The translations under genes and the position numbers were made by a program. The notes under the pieces are model-generated. The model did no database searches. It was not told where the DNA came from and worked only from the letters and a program-made list of their open reading frames with translations. Below, piece by piece: positions 1 to 9,596 of a DNA stretch of 64,000 bases; position 1 is the stretch's first letter; each line of letters begins with the position of its first letter. Source of the stretch: Pseudoips prasinana (Eukaryota; Arthropoda; Insecta; Lepidoptera; Nolidae); contig OX621263.1 of assembly GCA_951640165.1 (NCBI GenBank), forward strand, positions 7,322,001 to 7,386,000. The letters are read 5' to 3'.

Positions 1-85
1 CCTGCACTTTACACCCTAATGCGTGAACCGAGCGCATAACTAATTTGCAGGTTCTAATGTGTCTTTTATTTAATTCTTCTTTTTA

Positions 86-178
86 AAAGACAACGCCCGC
101 ACTAGGTAATCTAATCCCTGTGTCGCGGGGTACTTTACAAACATGTAATAGACGGACACAAATTATATCCAGACTCAG
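86..178 (-). repeat. SINE-B body, 3' part
   Basis: Matches the non-tRNA body of the SINE-B family seen complete at 32988-33185: the gacaacgcccgc end, the cgcggggtactttacaaac block and the atccagactcag block, all on the minus strand. The head is missing here but a SINE-B head lies at 511-643 in the same orientation, so this may be one copy split by the SINE-A insertion at 234-490. Confidence 0.6.
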
Positions 179-233
179 ACTAATGTTAAAAGACCAAACC
201 GTTGTACTATTGGCTGCTAATAAACCATTTACG

Positions 234-490
234 ACGATCACCGTAGCCTAGTTGGTAGTGCTCCTGCCTACGAAGTTGGTGGTCCTGGGTTCGAATCCCG
301 GTAAGTGCAAATATTTGTGTGATGAGCACGAATATTTGTTTCTGAGTCATGGATGTTTTCTATGTATTTAAGTATTTATCTATCTATATAAGTATGTATA
401 TCGTCGCCTGGTACCCATAGTATAAGCTTTGCTTAGTTTGGGGCTAGGATGATCTGTGTGACATTGTCCCTAAATATTATATATTATATT
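234..490 (+). repeat. SINE-A, tRNA-derived SINE
   Basis: The head has an RNA polymerase III A box (TAGCCTAGTTGG) and B box (GGTTCGAATCC) in tRNA spacing. The body follows (gatgagcacgaatatttg, cgtcgcctggtacccat) and ends near gtgacattgtcccta. Seven copies of this family occur in the window, at about 234, 2326, 15051, 20630, 30823, 55266 and 58408. This copy is full length and lies between two SINE-B pieces. Confidence 0.85.
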
Positions 491-510
491 ATATATTATT
501 AAAAAAAAAA

Positions 511-643
511 GCAACTATTCATGGGTCACAGAAATACGGCGGCGAGAACAACTATTCGTGGGTCATTTTACGGTGGCGCGGGACTCAAACCCGTGACACG
601 AAGCGGCGAGGCGTCTGTCTTAGCCGCTGCGCCACACGTGCAG
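511..643 (-). repeat. SINE-B head
   Basis: Minus-strand tRNA-like head of SINE-B: on the reverse strand it begins gcacgtgtggcgcagcgg and carries a B-box-like GGTTTGAGTCC. The part nearest 511 holds a short internal duplication of the caactattc-tgggtca block, so the copy is degraded. Confidence 0.65.
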
Positions 644-644
644 T

Positions 645-1022
645 CTTTTATTTTTACTCAATATTTTCCACCGTAACTAAAGTGTCACAACTTAATGTTA
701 GAAAGAAAAGGCAATGATAATAAAGTTAGTTTTGGGGGCGTTCGCGTATTAGGCTGCCGTGTGTGAAAGTCAAAGAATATCTGTGTTTAAAATCTGAGGC
801 AGACACAGTCAAATAGCCTTGATTGTGTCAGTCTCAGTCAAATAGGCTTCTTTTCCTCCGTATCTTGCAGAAGCTTTAACTAAGAGGTTAACGCCTTAAT
901 TGCTTTTAAATTGCAAATTCCTATTACCTACACACGTCACACGAATATGTAATTAACTATCCATTATGGCGCGAATTTTGCTGTCACTTAACTTGTACTT
1001 ACATATACTACGGAATATGCAG
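645..1022. other. No gene seen
   Basis: AT-rich sequence with no open frame of note and no match to the repeat families recognised elsewhere in the window. Confidence 0.5.
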
Positions 1023-1167
1023 ATGTACAGACGCCAGCACATCAAGTTACCCCAATCTGTCAAATTTTCCCAATTGAAAGTGAACCTTATGCTTTTGTGA
1101 TGAAGTTGAAAATCTGTAAAAGAAATTTGATAGGTTGGGGTAGCTGGATGTGTTGGCGTCTGTACAT
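1023..1167. mobile_element. TIR MITE, copy 1 (tgtacagacgcc family)
   Basis: About 145 bp beginning atgtacagacgccagcac and ending with its near-perfect reverse complement (gtgttggcgtctgtacat); the inverted repeats are about 30 bp. Two further copies lie at 29975-30119 and 35247-35387. It carries no coding capacity, so it is a non-autonomous DNA transposon. The target duplication is not clear at this copy. Confidence 0.8.
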
Positions 1168-1260
1168 ATATACTCTTTGATTTGAAGTTATCTTGTACCG
1201 GTAAAGTAAGGCAGATGGTTAGAGAAAGGCTCGTCTAGTTATCCTATGTAGATAATATTT

Positions 1261-1545
1261 TAGGGTTCTGTACCCAAAGGGTAAAACGGGAACCTATTAC
1301 TAAGACTCCGCTGTCTATCTGTCTGTCTATCCGTCTGTCACCAGGCTGTATCTCATGAACCGTGATAGTTAGACAGTTGAAATTTTCACAGATGATGTAT
1401 TTCTGCCGCCGCTATAACAACAAATACTAAAAATCTAAATAAAATAAATATTTAAGGGGGCTCCCACACAACAAACGTGAATTTTTTGCTCGTTATAGAT
1501 AATGGTGCGTTTCGTGCGCGAGTCCGACTCGCACTTGGCCGGTTT
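1261..1545 (+). repeat. Repeat G2 (gggttctgtaccc family)
   Basis: Starts tagggttctgtacccaaagg, passes a (ctgtctgtctat) tract, gccgctataacaacaaatac, and ends gtccgactcgcacttggcc-ggtttt. Minus-strand relatives lie at 33932-34175 and 34980-35205. It shares its end motif with the G1 repeats (15523, 19901, 48213, 60563), so the two families are probably related. No protein is encoded. Confidence 0.65.
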
Positions 1546-1761
1546 TATTTTTTAAGGCAAGGGAAATATCCATCCATGACACCCGCAAAATGTATATGCG
1601 GGTGGGTATATTGCATTAAACCTAACCTGCCGTGGACTTCTCTTGGTGCCTGCTGGAGGGAACGTTCTTTCGTGGGTGCGCCCTTTTTTACCGTGCCTCA
1701 GGTGGTTGGGACACGTACCCTTGGAGATAGTGTGAGATTTTTTCTTGAATAAATATATAAA

Positions 1762-2030
1762 TATCTTGGGACAACTGACGAATAGCCATCTCACCCCAAA
1801 CTAGGCAGAGCGTGTACTATGGCAACCAGACACCTGATAAACATTCTTATATATTTCTAAATACATACATATTATAGATAAATTACACCCAGACGCAGAA
1901 CAAACAATCGAACACAATTGTTTGTTCTGCGTCTGGGTGTAATTTCAAAATCACACAAAGATTAGTCCCGGGTGGAAATCGAACCCACGACCATTGGCTT
2001 AGCAGTCAGGGTCACTAACTACTGCTGACT
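1762..2030 (-). repeat. SINE-C/E-type copy containing a perfect foldback
   Basis: Minus-strand copy with the tail block (catct-accccaaactaggcagag) at 1785-1815 and a tRNA-like head at about 1960-2030 (B box GGTTCGATTTCC on the reverse strand). Between them, 1880-1907 and 1918-1945 are a perfect 28-bp inverted repeat with a 10-nt loop, made of the SINE block ttacacccagac and its complement. Confidence 0.6.
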
Positions 2031-2116
2031 GCATCATAATCATAATATTAATTTTATAAACATAGGTATAAGGTTCAATATCAGTCTATTTTCAGGAACG
2101 TTTTCTGTAACTGTTC

Positions 2117-2300
2117 CTCTACGTTAGTACAGGAAGACGCATGACGTTCATCCGATTGAAGATCGCAGGGGCATTTAATCGACATGAATGTTGAGGGTCA
2201 TGGGGAGCGATAGTAATCACGACGTGTTCGCGGTCATGCTCTCTGTCGGCGAGCACGATATATCGAATTGTGTATATTGTCACGAGAGTTTCTAATTGCC
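2117..2300 (+). repeat. Diverged unclassified repeat, partner of 7913-8095
   Basis: The stretch tctacgttagtacaggaaga through gtgttcgcggtcatgct and tggcgagcacgata-like blocks matches 7913-8095 in order and orientation, with many differences and small gaps. No coding frame is shared. The family is not recognised. Confidence 0.45.
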
Positions 2301-2325
2301 TTGCTTTGTTCAAAGTAAGTCATGA

Positions 2326-2584
2326 TATAATATGTAGGGACAATGTCACACAGATCATCCTAGCCCCAAACTAAGCAAAGCTTGTACTATGGGTACCAGG
2401 CGACGATATACATACTTATATAGATAGATAAATACTTAAATACATAGAAAATATCCATGACTTAGAAACAAATATTCATGCTCATCACAGTCATCACACA
2501 AATATTTGCACTTACCGGGATTCGAACCCAGGACCACCAGCTTCGTAGGCAGAAGCACTACCAACTAGGCTACGGTGACCGTCA
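2326..2584 (-). repeat. SINE-A, full-length minus copy
   Basis: Starts with gggacaatgtcacacagatc and ends ctacggtgaccgtc, the reverse of the SINE-A order at 234-490. The A and B boxes are intact on the minus strand. Confidence 0.85.
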
Positions 2585-4443
2585 AATCGTCTAAGACGTC
2601 CAGGAACGTCTTACGGAAAAGGGCAATCGGGGTGTCTTTGGCTGCCGTGACCAAATTGACTTGGATGGAGTATGGCTCAGTCGAAAAAGCTTTAGGAAAA
2701 GCTAAAGATTTAGAAAAAGGTTTAGTCGCTTGCTTCATCCCTTGACTTCATGGCAGGCAATTGGAAATCAGTGTTTCCTAAGTGTACAAACCGTTGATAA
2801 AGTGTGGAATGGAACTATTCATTTTCTAACTCTTACCTGTTTCTTTCTGATTAAATTCGTTGCGGGATCCAAGACGGTTAAAGCGATTCCCTGGGACATG
2901 GCTGAGCCTCACCGCTCAGTGTCATTTCATTGTGTGCCACTGTTGATCCTGGCTTACAGGAGTTGCAGTGGTAGGTAAGAGGGAGGGACTAGTACCGCTT
3001 AAAAAAATGTTGATGAAAGTAACATGTAGGTACTTTAGATTTTGTGAAATAAAAATGTTGACTTTGGTTTTAATTTCAAAAATGGGAAATCATAAATTTA
3101 AATCGTCCAATGGGTTTCGGTCCAGCAGCAGCCTTTACCTATCCGAGTTAAGGCCTACGCATACTGGGAGGGCATGGCAAGGGAATTTGCCGTGAGTCAG
3201 TGCACACTAGCCGCTTAGATACCGCGACCATTGTGAACATTGCCTGGACCATTTTTGTGACATTAATCATATTATCTTTGCTTGTCAAAAATTTGGCATA
3301 GAACGCCTGATATTTATAGACCAGATCCAACCTGTGGATGACCGAGTAATTTTACAAGCTCGCTTGGTAGAACTACTAAAAGATCGGCGACTTTATTATT
3401 ACATTTATAAATTCCTTAGCAATACAATAGGGAATGAAATCTAAAAAAAGAATCAATAGCAACGAGATGGCTCATAAGGCCGAAGAAGCCAGAGCCGAAA
3501 ACATTATAAAAAAAAAGATACCGCGGCATTCCAGCGCCACGACAAACAACGCCTCGGCAACTCCTGCTGTCCAATACACTTTTAGTATTCAATTGGGTTT
3601 GATGCAGTGTTGATGTGCCTCAGTTTTAATATGGTCGATTGGGAATTGGTGTTGGTATCGATGGCAGGCAAATAAGAGTAGCGCCGGAGTCCGTGGCATG
3701 CCGTTGCTTGCCGCCGTACGCCACGGCATCCCGCTACGGGAGCCTGTGGCGCGTCTTTTAATGCAATGAAAATCCCTGTTAATGCCGCGGCATCATTTAA
3801 AAGCATAGCAATTAATGCCGTATTTCTGTATCGATACGTTTGAATGTCCATTAGTAAAAATGTAAATCCCTTGCCATGCCGTCCCAGTCTGCGTAGGCTT
3901 TTAGGCGCTCTGGCAATTAAGCTATACGAACGGTACACACTGGATGATCAAATTTATTATTCCCTTGCAAACACGCTTCCGGAGGGCTTACCATTCCCTT
4001 CCGGAGGATCTAGGTGTTATGCATAGGCTTTGTTTCTAGAAACATGGCCGACTAATATGTATATATTTGTGTTAGAAAAACTCGTACTGCACTTGTATAA
4101 ACACTTTATTACTGAACACAACTGTAGGTACTTATCACTACTAACACGAAATGTAACTCGAGATCACTTTTCACGTCTGTAGCCGCCATAAGAAAGAGAA
4201 CCTGCGCCAACGCATTTATATTTATATAATTAGTGCAAACAGTGTTGCCATGATAAACCAGTAACGAAAGATTTAATAATTAATAGTTTTTTATGGAAAA
4301 TTAAAATGATACTGTTGCCAAAACTTAAAATATTTTTTTTGATTATTGATAATATAAAGCAACATATTTTCAATAATCTAACAGTTGCATGAGGAAGATC
4401 ATATCATTTTGAAACACCTTCCAAAGTATTAAATTTTAGTTTT
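2585..4443. other. No gene seen; one dispersed inverted repeat
   Basis: No convincing coding frame. A ~38-bp inverted repeat with mismatches joins 3143-3180 (ggcctacgcatactgggagg) and 3868-3905, followed on the inner side by GC-rich sequence (3600-3780). This could be the ends of a ~760-bp non-autonomous DNA transposon, but target duplications were not found. Confidence 0.4.
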
Positions 4444-4454
4444 GGTTTACTAAT

Positions 4455-4568
4455 CATCATCATCATCATATCAGCCGAAAGACGTCCACTGCTGGACAAA
4501 GGCCTCCCCCAAAGATCTCCACAATTGCCGGTCTTGTGCTATTCGCATCCAGCATTTTCCAGCGACCC
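4455..4568 (-). mobile_element. RTE-type LINE, extremely 5'-truncated copy
   Basis: Minus-strand copy of the last ~110 bp of the RTE-type LINE seen at 62729-63220. On the reverse strand it runs through gtggagatctttgggggagg and cagcagtggacgtctttcgg to an (ATG)n tail. It is flanked by a perfect 11-bp target duplication ggtttactaat at 4444-4454 and 4569-4579. Confidence 0.85.
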
Positions 4569-4712
4569 GGTTTACTAATATTTGCCATAATTTAAAATGC
4601 CATAATCTCATATGCCATACTGGTATTTTCCATAATTTCCTTAGAAATAACACTTCAGTTGCCATAATCGTGAAATGACATAAAATGACTTACACTAATT
4701 CCATTGTTCATA

Positions 4713-5302
4713 ATCGATCAAATATCATAATAATTTAAATCCATAAATGTATTTGCTATAATTTCACCATAATATAAATAAAGATAATTTAGTAAATAAT
4801 TTAGTAGTTAAACTTGAAACTAAACCTCATATGGCGTCTACTAACTAAGCTCGACGATTTGTCCGAACCCCGCGAAGTAGGAGCCCCGCGAAGTGGGGCT
4901 CCTACTTCTGTAGGATATGTATCGATCAAATGTCATAATAATTTAAATCCATAAATGTATTTGCTATAATTTCACCATAATATAAATAAAGATAATTTAG
5001 TAAATAATTTAGTAGTTAAACTTGAAACTAAACCTCATATGGCGTCTACTAACTAAGCTCGACGATTTGTCCGAACCCCGCGAAGTAGGAGCCCCGCGAA
5101 GTGGGGCTCCTACTTCTGTAGGATATGTATCGATCAAATGTCATAATAATTTAAATCCATAAATGTATTTGCTATAATTTCACCATAATATAAATAAAGA
5201 TAATTTAGTAAATAATTTAGTAGTTAAACTTAAAACTAAACCTCATATGGCGTCTACTAACTAAGCTCGACGATTTGTCCGAACCCCGCGAAGTAGGAGC
5301 CC
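4713..5302. repeat. 208-bp tandem repeat, ~2.8 copies
   Basis: The unit starts atcgatcaaat at 4713, 4921 and 5129, giving a period of exactly 208 bp; copies differ at very few positions. Each unit holds ccataat-type motifs and ends in a perfect 11-bp hairpin, gtaggagcccc and ggggctcctac around a 7-nt loop. The third copy stops inside the left arm of that hairpin at 5302. No protein is encoded. The flank at 4570-4710 has the same ccataat-rich style. Confidence 0.9.
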
Positions 5303-5415
5303 TTCTTGGTGGAATTTATGGAAAACGAGAGAATACCTTTAGTTTTATATTAAAAAACGGGAAATAATAAATTTGGGGTAGGCGCTATGCTAGTTAAGCT
5401 ACGAACGATATAAAC

Positions 5416-5562
5416 TGCACGTGTGGCGTAGCGGTTAAGACACTCGCCACTCCGTGTTCCGGGTTCGAACCCCGCACAGACAACTATTTGTGTGAGCCAT
5501 AAATAGTTGTTCGGAGTCTAGATGTACTTTGTGTCCGCCAATTATATGTTTGTAAAGTACCG
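5416..5562 (+). repeat. SINE-B, 3'-truncated
   Basis: tRNA-like head from tgcacgtgtggcg with B box GGTTCGAACCC, then the SINE-B body to tgtttgtaaagtaccgc. It breaks off at 5562 where a mariner fragment begins, losing the final ~40 bp of the family. Confidence 0.75.
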
Positions 5563-5898
5563 CTTTAAGTTTTTTACCTTGCCAATTTGACGCAAATGGA
5601 CCAATATTGTTTTGACGCTAACGTCGAAAGCTGCTGCTAATTCAGCCGTAGATTGTGTATCATCAGCTTCCACAACCGCCTTTAATTCGTCATTGTCGAC
5701 CAAAGTCTTCGGACGACCGCGAGGTTCATTTTTCAGGTCGAAATTTCCAGAACGGAAGCGAGCAAACCAATAACAGGTGGTGCGTTGGTTTGTAGTGTTA
5801 GCTCCGTAAACGTCGTTGATGTTGCGTGCCGCTTGTGCCGCGTTGCTGCCACGACGGTACTCATATTCCATAATTACTCGAATTTTTAACGTATCCAT
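5563..5898 (-). pseudogene. mariner transposase N-terminus (truncated)
   Basis: About 112 codons from ATG at 5898 encode the paired helix-turn-helix DNA-binding half of a mariner transposase of the cecropia/SETMAR type. The first helix-turn-helix (HTH_48-like) spans residues ~1-55 (RVIMEYEYRRGSNAAQAARN, then CYWFARFRSG). The linker NEPRGRPKTLVDNDELKAVV is highly typical, and the second helix-turn-helix follows (TAELAAAFDVSVKTILVHL). The frame stops matching after QIGKVKNL at 5563, exactly at the edge of a truncated SINE-B. The catalytic DD34D domain and both terminal inverted repeats are absent, so the copy is dead. A few codons upstream of ATG are also open but are not part of the family. 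Confidence 0.85.
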
Positions 5899-5939
5899 GA
5901 TGACGAAAAAGATTGAAATGCGATGAAAATGTAACACTA

Positions 5940-6392
5940 ATCAATAAAGAAATGACTACTTTTGGAAAAAAGAATCCATGTTTTTAAAATAAAATTAATT
6001 TGAAATTAGAATTCTTAGCCAAACAAAAATTATTTTGATTTGAAATGGCCAGTACTGCAGAACGGCAATTTCATAGGTAAAGACCTAATATTATATGTCT
6101 AGATAATAAGATTTCCTTACTAACACCCTTCCCTTCCCATCCTTTTTCATGTCATGCCGTTCGGACAAAGCATTCGTAATTAAGACGCTGAAAATAGAAA
6201 CTTAAAATAATATAATTTTAACTTCTGCTTTATGAGCCTTATACAAATAACTTTGTACTTAATTCAAATGAAAAGCCGCATACATTTTCATTTCGTATGC
6301 AAGAAAGCAATATAAAATTATGAAGGCACAATATTAAAAATTCTGCAAGCCTGCGGCTATGCGGACGACCTGGTTTGTGGTTGAATAACATT
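5940..6392. other. No gene seen
   Basis: AT-rich sequence without an open frame. It may include the 5' flank or UTR of the mariner fragment; no terminal repeat was recognised. Confidence 0.4.
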
Positions 6393-6422
6393 CTCAATAA
6401 GTAAAGTAATTTACAGGTTTTA

Positions 6423-6727
6423 TCTATACATATAATAAAATTGTAGGAAAGTCAAAACTGTACATTGAATACTTTTTTAAAAGGATACTTGGGGCGTGAT
6501 CTACAATCGATATAGAAGCCAAAAATATAGTTTTTAGAATTTTTGTCTGTATGTATGTCCGGGCTAAACTCAAAAAGTACTGCAAGTATTGACTTCAGAT
6601 TTTGCATGAATATTAGTAAGAGGTTGGGTCAACATATAGGTTACATATTATCACGCTATCACCTACGGGGGAGGACCTATGATAATTTATAAAGTTTAAC
6701 GCTGAAAAAACCGCGGGGCACAGCTAG
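6423..6727 (+). mobile_element. Non-autonomous Helitron (HelA), copy 1
   Basis: Starts with TCTATACATATAATAAAAT preceded by A and ends CACAGCTAG followed by T. That is the TC...CTAG structure inserted between A and T that defines Helitrons. A GC-rich 3' motif (ccgcggggcacag) precedes the end. About 305 bp, non-coding. Same family as 10508-10820, 12620-12900, 14569-14880, 32205-32506 and 34551-34825. The name Lep1-like is tentative. Confidence 0.85.
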
Positions 6728-6759
6728 TACTCAATAAGTAAAGTAATTTACAGGTTTTA

Positions 6760-7382
6760 TCTATACATATAATAAAATCGTAGGAAAGTCAAAACTGTAC
6801 TGTTGAACATTTTTTAAAAGGATACTTGGGGCGTGATCTACAATCGGTTTTATATAGTTTTTAGAATTTTTGTCTGTTTGTCGGTTGGTCTGTATGTATG
6901 TCCGGGCTAAACTCAAAAAGTACTGCATGTATTTACTTCAGATTTTGCATGAATATTAGTAAGAGGTTGGGTCAACATAGGCTACATATTATCCCCTGGG
7001 ACCGCTGGCGTTTGGAGGAGGGGCACTCCACTCGTCTTATATAAGCGGTCCCGGGAAGAGGTAACCTGCTGTAGCTCAGGTTGCCTAAACGCGCTTGTGC
7101 GTGCTGGGGAGGGGAGGAGGCATTTAGGCCCCTCCCGTCCCCGGAGGAGAGTCTCAGACGCTCAGTGTACAGCGGGGGTACTGGCGAGATCGTTCACGAG
7201 TACCCAGAGCCCCCGCTACAGGCATTGTGAGGCTAGCTACCATGGTGGTTTTAGTGCGTATCCCGGGACTAGCCCGGCGAGTCCCACATACCCCGTCGCC
7301 TCCCCAAGCGGCGGATATGCATAACGCATTTCCACGATGTAAAAAAAAAAAAAAGGCTACATATTATCACGCTATCACCTAC
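6760..7382 (+). mobile_element. HelA Helitron, copy 2, interrupted and 3'-truncated
   Basis: Begins TCTATACATATAATAAAAT after A, collinear with copy 1. It is interrupted by a LINE 3' end at 6994-7354 with a 14-bp target duplication, resumes at 7369, and is lost after cgctatcacctacg near 7382, so it lacks the CTAG terminus. The 30 bp preceding it (6730-6759) duplicate the 30 bp preceding copy 1 (6393-6422). Confidence 0.8.
6994..7354 (+). mobile_element. LINE 3' end inserted in a Helitron
   Basis: A 361-bp GC-rich segment starting ccctgggaccgctgg and ending in a run of 14 A. It is flanked by a perfect 14-bp duplication ggctacatattatc at 6980-6993 and 7355-7368. It contains the tccccaagcggcgg / cgcatttccacgatgt block that resembles 3' UTRs of Jockey/R1-type LINEs, and a related segment lies at 9091-9487. 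No reverse transcriptase sequence remains; it is a 5'-truncated retrotransposed tail. Confidence 0.8.
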
Positions 7383-8117
7383 GCTCAATTTGTTTCAGTT
7401 ATTGGACTAAAGTGTCGGAGATTACAAATACGTATACTTAGCAGAGAACGGGCAGCAGCCTTTTTCTGTGGACTATGACCATCAAACGGCGATCGGCAAC
7501 CCGTCTGCCAAGCGTGGCAAATATGACGTAATCTCCTTGGAGGCTTTTGTCCAGCAGTGGACGTACTTTGGATTCAATGAGGCGCTAGGCGGCTTGATTA
7601 TGGAATGTCTTGTCTATCGTAACAACACGTTTTCAAACAATATCACCCTTCAAAAGCTAGACGGAGAACACTATGTGTCTGTGTAATTTATGGTTCATTA
7701 AGTATTTTTTTAGCCTAGGAAGCTTTCACTGCTTCACCGGACTATATAGGCGAGCGAGGGCTCAAACTGTGTAGCAAAATAAAAACTACAAAGTAAGTAG
7801 GTACCCACGTCGGAGAGGACCCCCTTTGGGGATCGAACCTCGACTTTGGGCGGTTACTGGAGGGGAGATGCGAGAGGGCGTATCGTTTTAGGGATGTTTT
7901 GTGCAACTTTCGCTCTACGTTAATACGCGATGCGGGCCGTTCTTCTAATTTAGGTTCGGAGCTGGGCATTTCATTGACTCGAATTCAAACTAAGGGCCAT
8001 GAAGGACGTTGGTGGTCGCGACGCGTTCGCGGTCTACTCATGTCTGGCGAGTACAAAGTATCGGTTGGTGTGCAATGTTACGAGACTGCTCATTGAGTAA
8101 GGTATCTTTTCTTTTTT
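7383..8117. other. No gene; repeat fragments
   Basis: 7384-7430 (caatttgtttcagt-attgga) matches 12217-12265. 7530-7575 resembles the last codons of the RTE-type LINE (AFVQQWT). 7913-8095 is the partner of the repeat at 2117-2300. No intact frame links these. Confidence 0.45.
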
Positions 8118-8405
8118 TTATAAAATTAAATAAATAAAATAAAAAAGGTTTTTATTCACGTAGACTTTAAAAAAGCGCTTGTAAATAGTCAGAACATGTT
8201 TGTATTAATACAGTTATTATTTCTAGTTACTTATTACAGATATTTAGGTACACGGAATGTTGAAACATTTATACAATTTATTTTATAATGGTAGTGATAT
8301 TTGCTTGCTTGTATTAAGTTATTGTCAAGGAGATTATGTTTAGTTGAAGTTTTTAATATTATGTATTGATTTATATTTTACTACATATTGTCTGAATGGT
8401 TCTGT
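8118..8405 (-). repeat. Repeat K (retroelement 3' end)
   Basis: On the reverse strand it runs from gacaataacttaatac-type sequence through acatgttctgactatttac, aagcgcttttttaaagtcta and gtgaataaaaacctttttta, then poly-A-like sequence. Related copies: 44232-44535, 45615-45835 and 62515-63330. The aataaaa signal followed by an A-rich tail suggests a retroposon 3' end; the parent element is not known. Confidence 0.55.
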
Positions 8406-8454
8406 CTATATTAAGTTCTGGCTATATATATCTAAGGCAAACAAAAAACATATA

Positions 8455-8628
8455 TAAGGCAAGGCAAACAAGGAAGCGGGTCACCTGATGATAAGTAATC
8501 ACCGACGCCACCATGGACACCTGCAACATTAGAGGGGCTGCAAGTACGTTGCCGGTCCTTGAGAAAGGAATAAGTTCGCTTCTTGAAGGTTGTGTAATGT
8601 CATACCAGTTCGGAAATACTTCAACAGT
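8455..8628 (-). pseudogene. LINE ORF2 C-terminus, fragment
   Basis: On the reverse strand it encodes a diverged version of the C-terminal block at 60095-60373 (VFPNWYDI against VFPIRYDM) and then the gtgatta-ttatcatcaggtga 3' end common to several LINE ends here. Only ~60 codons are recognisable. Confidence 0.5.
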
Positions 8629-8838
8629 TGACTGCTCGTGTGGCACAGCTACTAAGACAGTCGCCTCGCAGCTTCGGGTCGCGGGTTCGAGTCCCGTGCC
8701 GGACAATTATCTGTGTGACCCATTAATAGTTGTTCTGAGTCTGGATGAAATTTGTGTCCGTCTATTATAAGTTTGTAAAGTACCCCGCGACACAGAGATT
8801 AGGTTCCCTAGTGGGGGCGGTGTCTTTAAAAGAGAAAA
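8629..8838 (+). repeat. SINE-B, nearly full length
   Basis: Head from about cgtgtggcacagc with B box GGTTCGAGTCC, body ggacaattatctgtgtgacc, and the family end ggggcggtgtctttaaaag. Confidence 0.8.
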
Positions 8839-8927
8839 AATAGAGAAAAGTTCCACAGAGTGGTAGTGCGCGGTAAAAAGCTTCTTGTGCAACGCACCGT
8901 GGCAGACGACCATTGATCTCAAGTATA

Positions 8928-9596
8928 CTACGTGAGCTCGACAAATGGATGTGCGATTAACGCTTATGCGACAAAACTGTGTTGCGACTCACCATAGTTC
9001 GAATGCACGCTTGTGCGACACATTGAAGATCGACATCTCGCTAAACGATCAATAGGTTTAGGTTTGGTTCGATTCCGTTAGGTTAGGTTAGAACATGACC
9101 GGAGCGAGAACGGGAGGCACTGTCTTCCCACCCAAGCCGCGCCAGGAGAACCGGGCGCTGGAGGGCGCATGTCGCTAATCTCCGGCATCCATGAGGAGAG
9201 GCCTGCGGATGGTGGACATGGGGCAGTCCACCATCCGAATACCGCCGTGTTCCGCGCGCGCCTCTCTTGAAGAGGGGGGCAAGAATTCCCCCAACGGAAG
9301 AGAGGCTCACTTAAAAGTGGGCCAGCACCTGTCCAGACTGCGGTGAATGCGCGAGCGAATCCCGTGGTCTGGACTACAGGTGGTTGAGGAACACCGTGGG
9401 GTTTTAGTCGGTAAACCCAGCCCTACCATCTGGTTGGGAATCCGACATACCCCGTCACTTCCCCAGCGGCGGGACGAAGTGCCAGAAAGCCAATCGCTTT
9501 TTACGAGATGTCGATCTCGATTTGAACTATGGTAAGTCGCTGTACAGTTATGTCGAATAAGCGTTAATCGCACATCCATTTGTCGAGCTCACGTAG
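8928..9596. mobile_element. TIR DNA element with TA target duplication
   Basis: Left end ctacgtgagctcgacaaatg and right end (reverse complement) are identical for ~40 bp and imperfectly so for ~110 bp, flanked by TA on both sides (8926-8927 and 9597-9598). A TA duplication fits Tc1/mariner-like transposition, but no transposase is encoded, so it is non-autonomous. The middle (~9091-9487) is a foreign LINE-like segment. Confidence 0.75.
9091..9487. mobile_element. LINE 3' region inside the TIR element
   Basis: GC-rich segment containing cgacataccccgtcacttcc and ccagcggcgggac, which resemble the LINE tail at 6994-7354. It is preceded at ~9077-9090 by gttaggttaggttag, two and a half TTAGG units. 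No poly-A or target duplication was found at the right edge. Confidence 0.5.

Noticed and set aside
241..305. tRNA gene calls at SINE heads (also 2500, 15060, 30600, 33000, 55270 and others)
   Set aside because: They have A and B boxes, but each is followed by the same repeat body and occurs in many copies. Acceptor stems are not convincing, so they are SINE heads and not tRNA genes.
1477..1752. 91-codon ORF and its antisense partner
   Set aside because: Runs across the G2 repeat end into a SINE-type tail; composition is not protein-like.
4713..5302. CRISPR-like array
   Set aside because: The 208-bp units are contiguous with no variable spacers; this is a eukaryotic satellite.
9077..9092. 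Interstitial telomere array
   Set aside because: Only about two and a half TTAGG units, too few to call an array.
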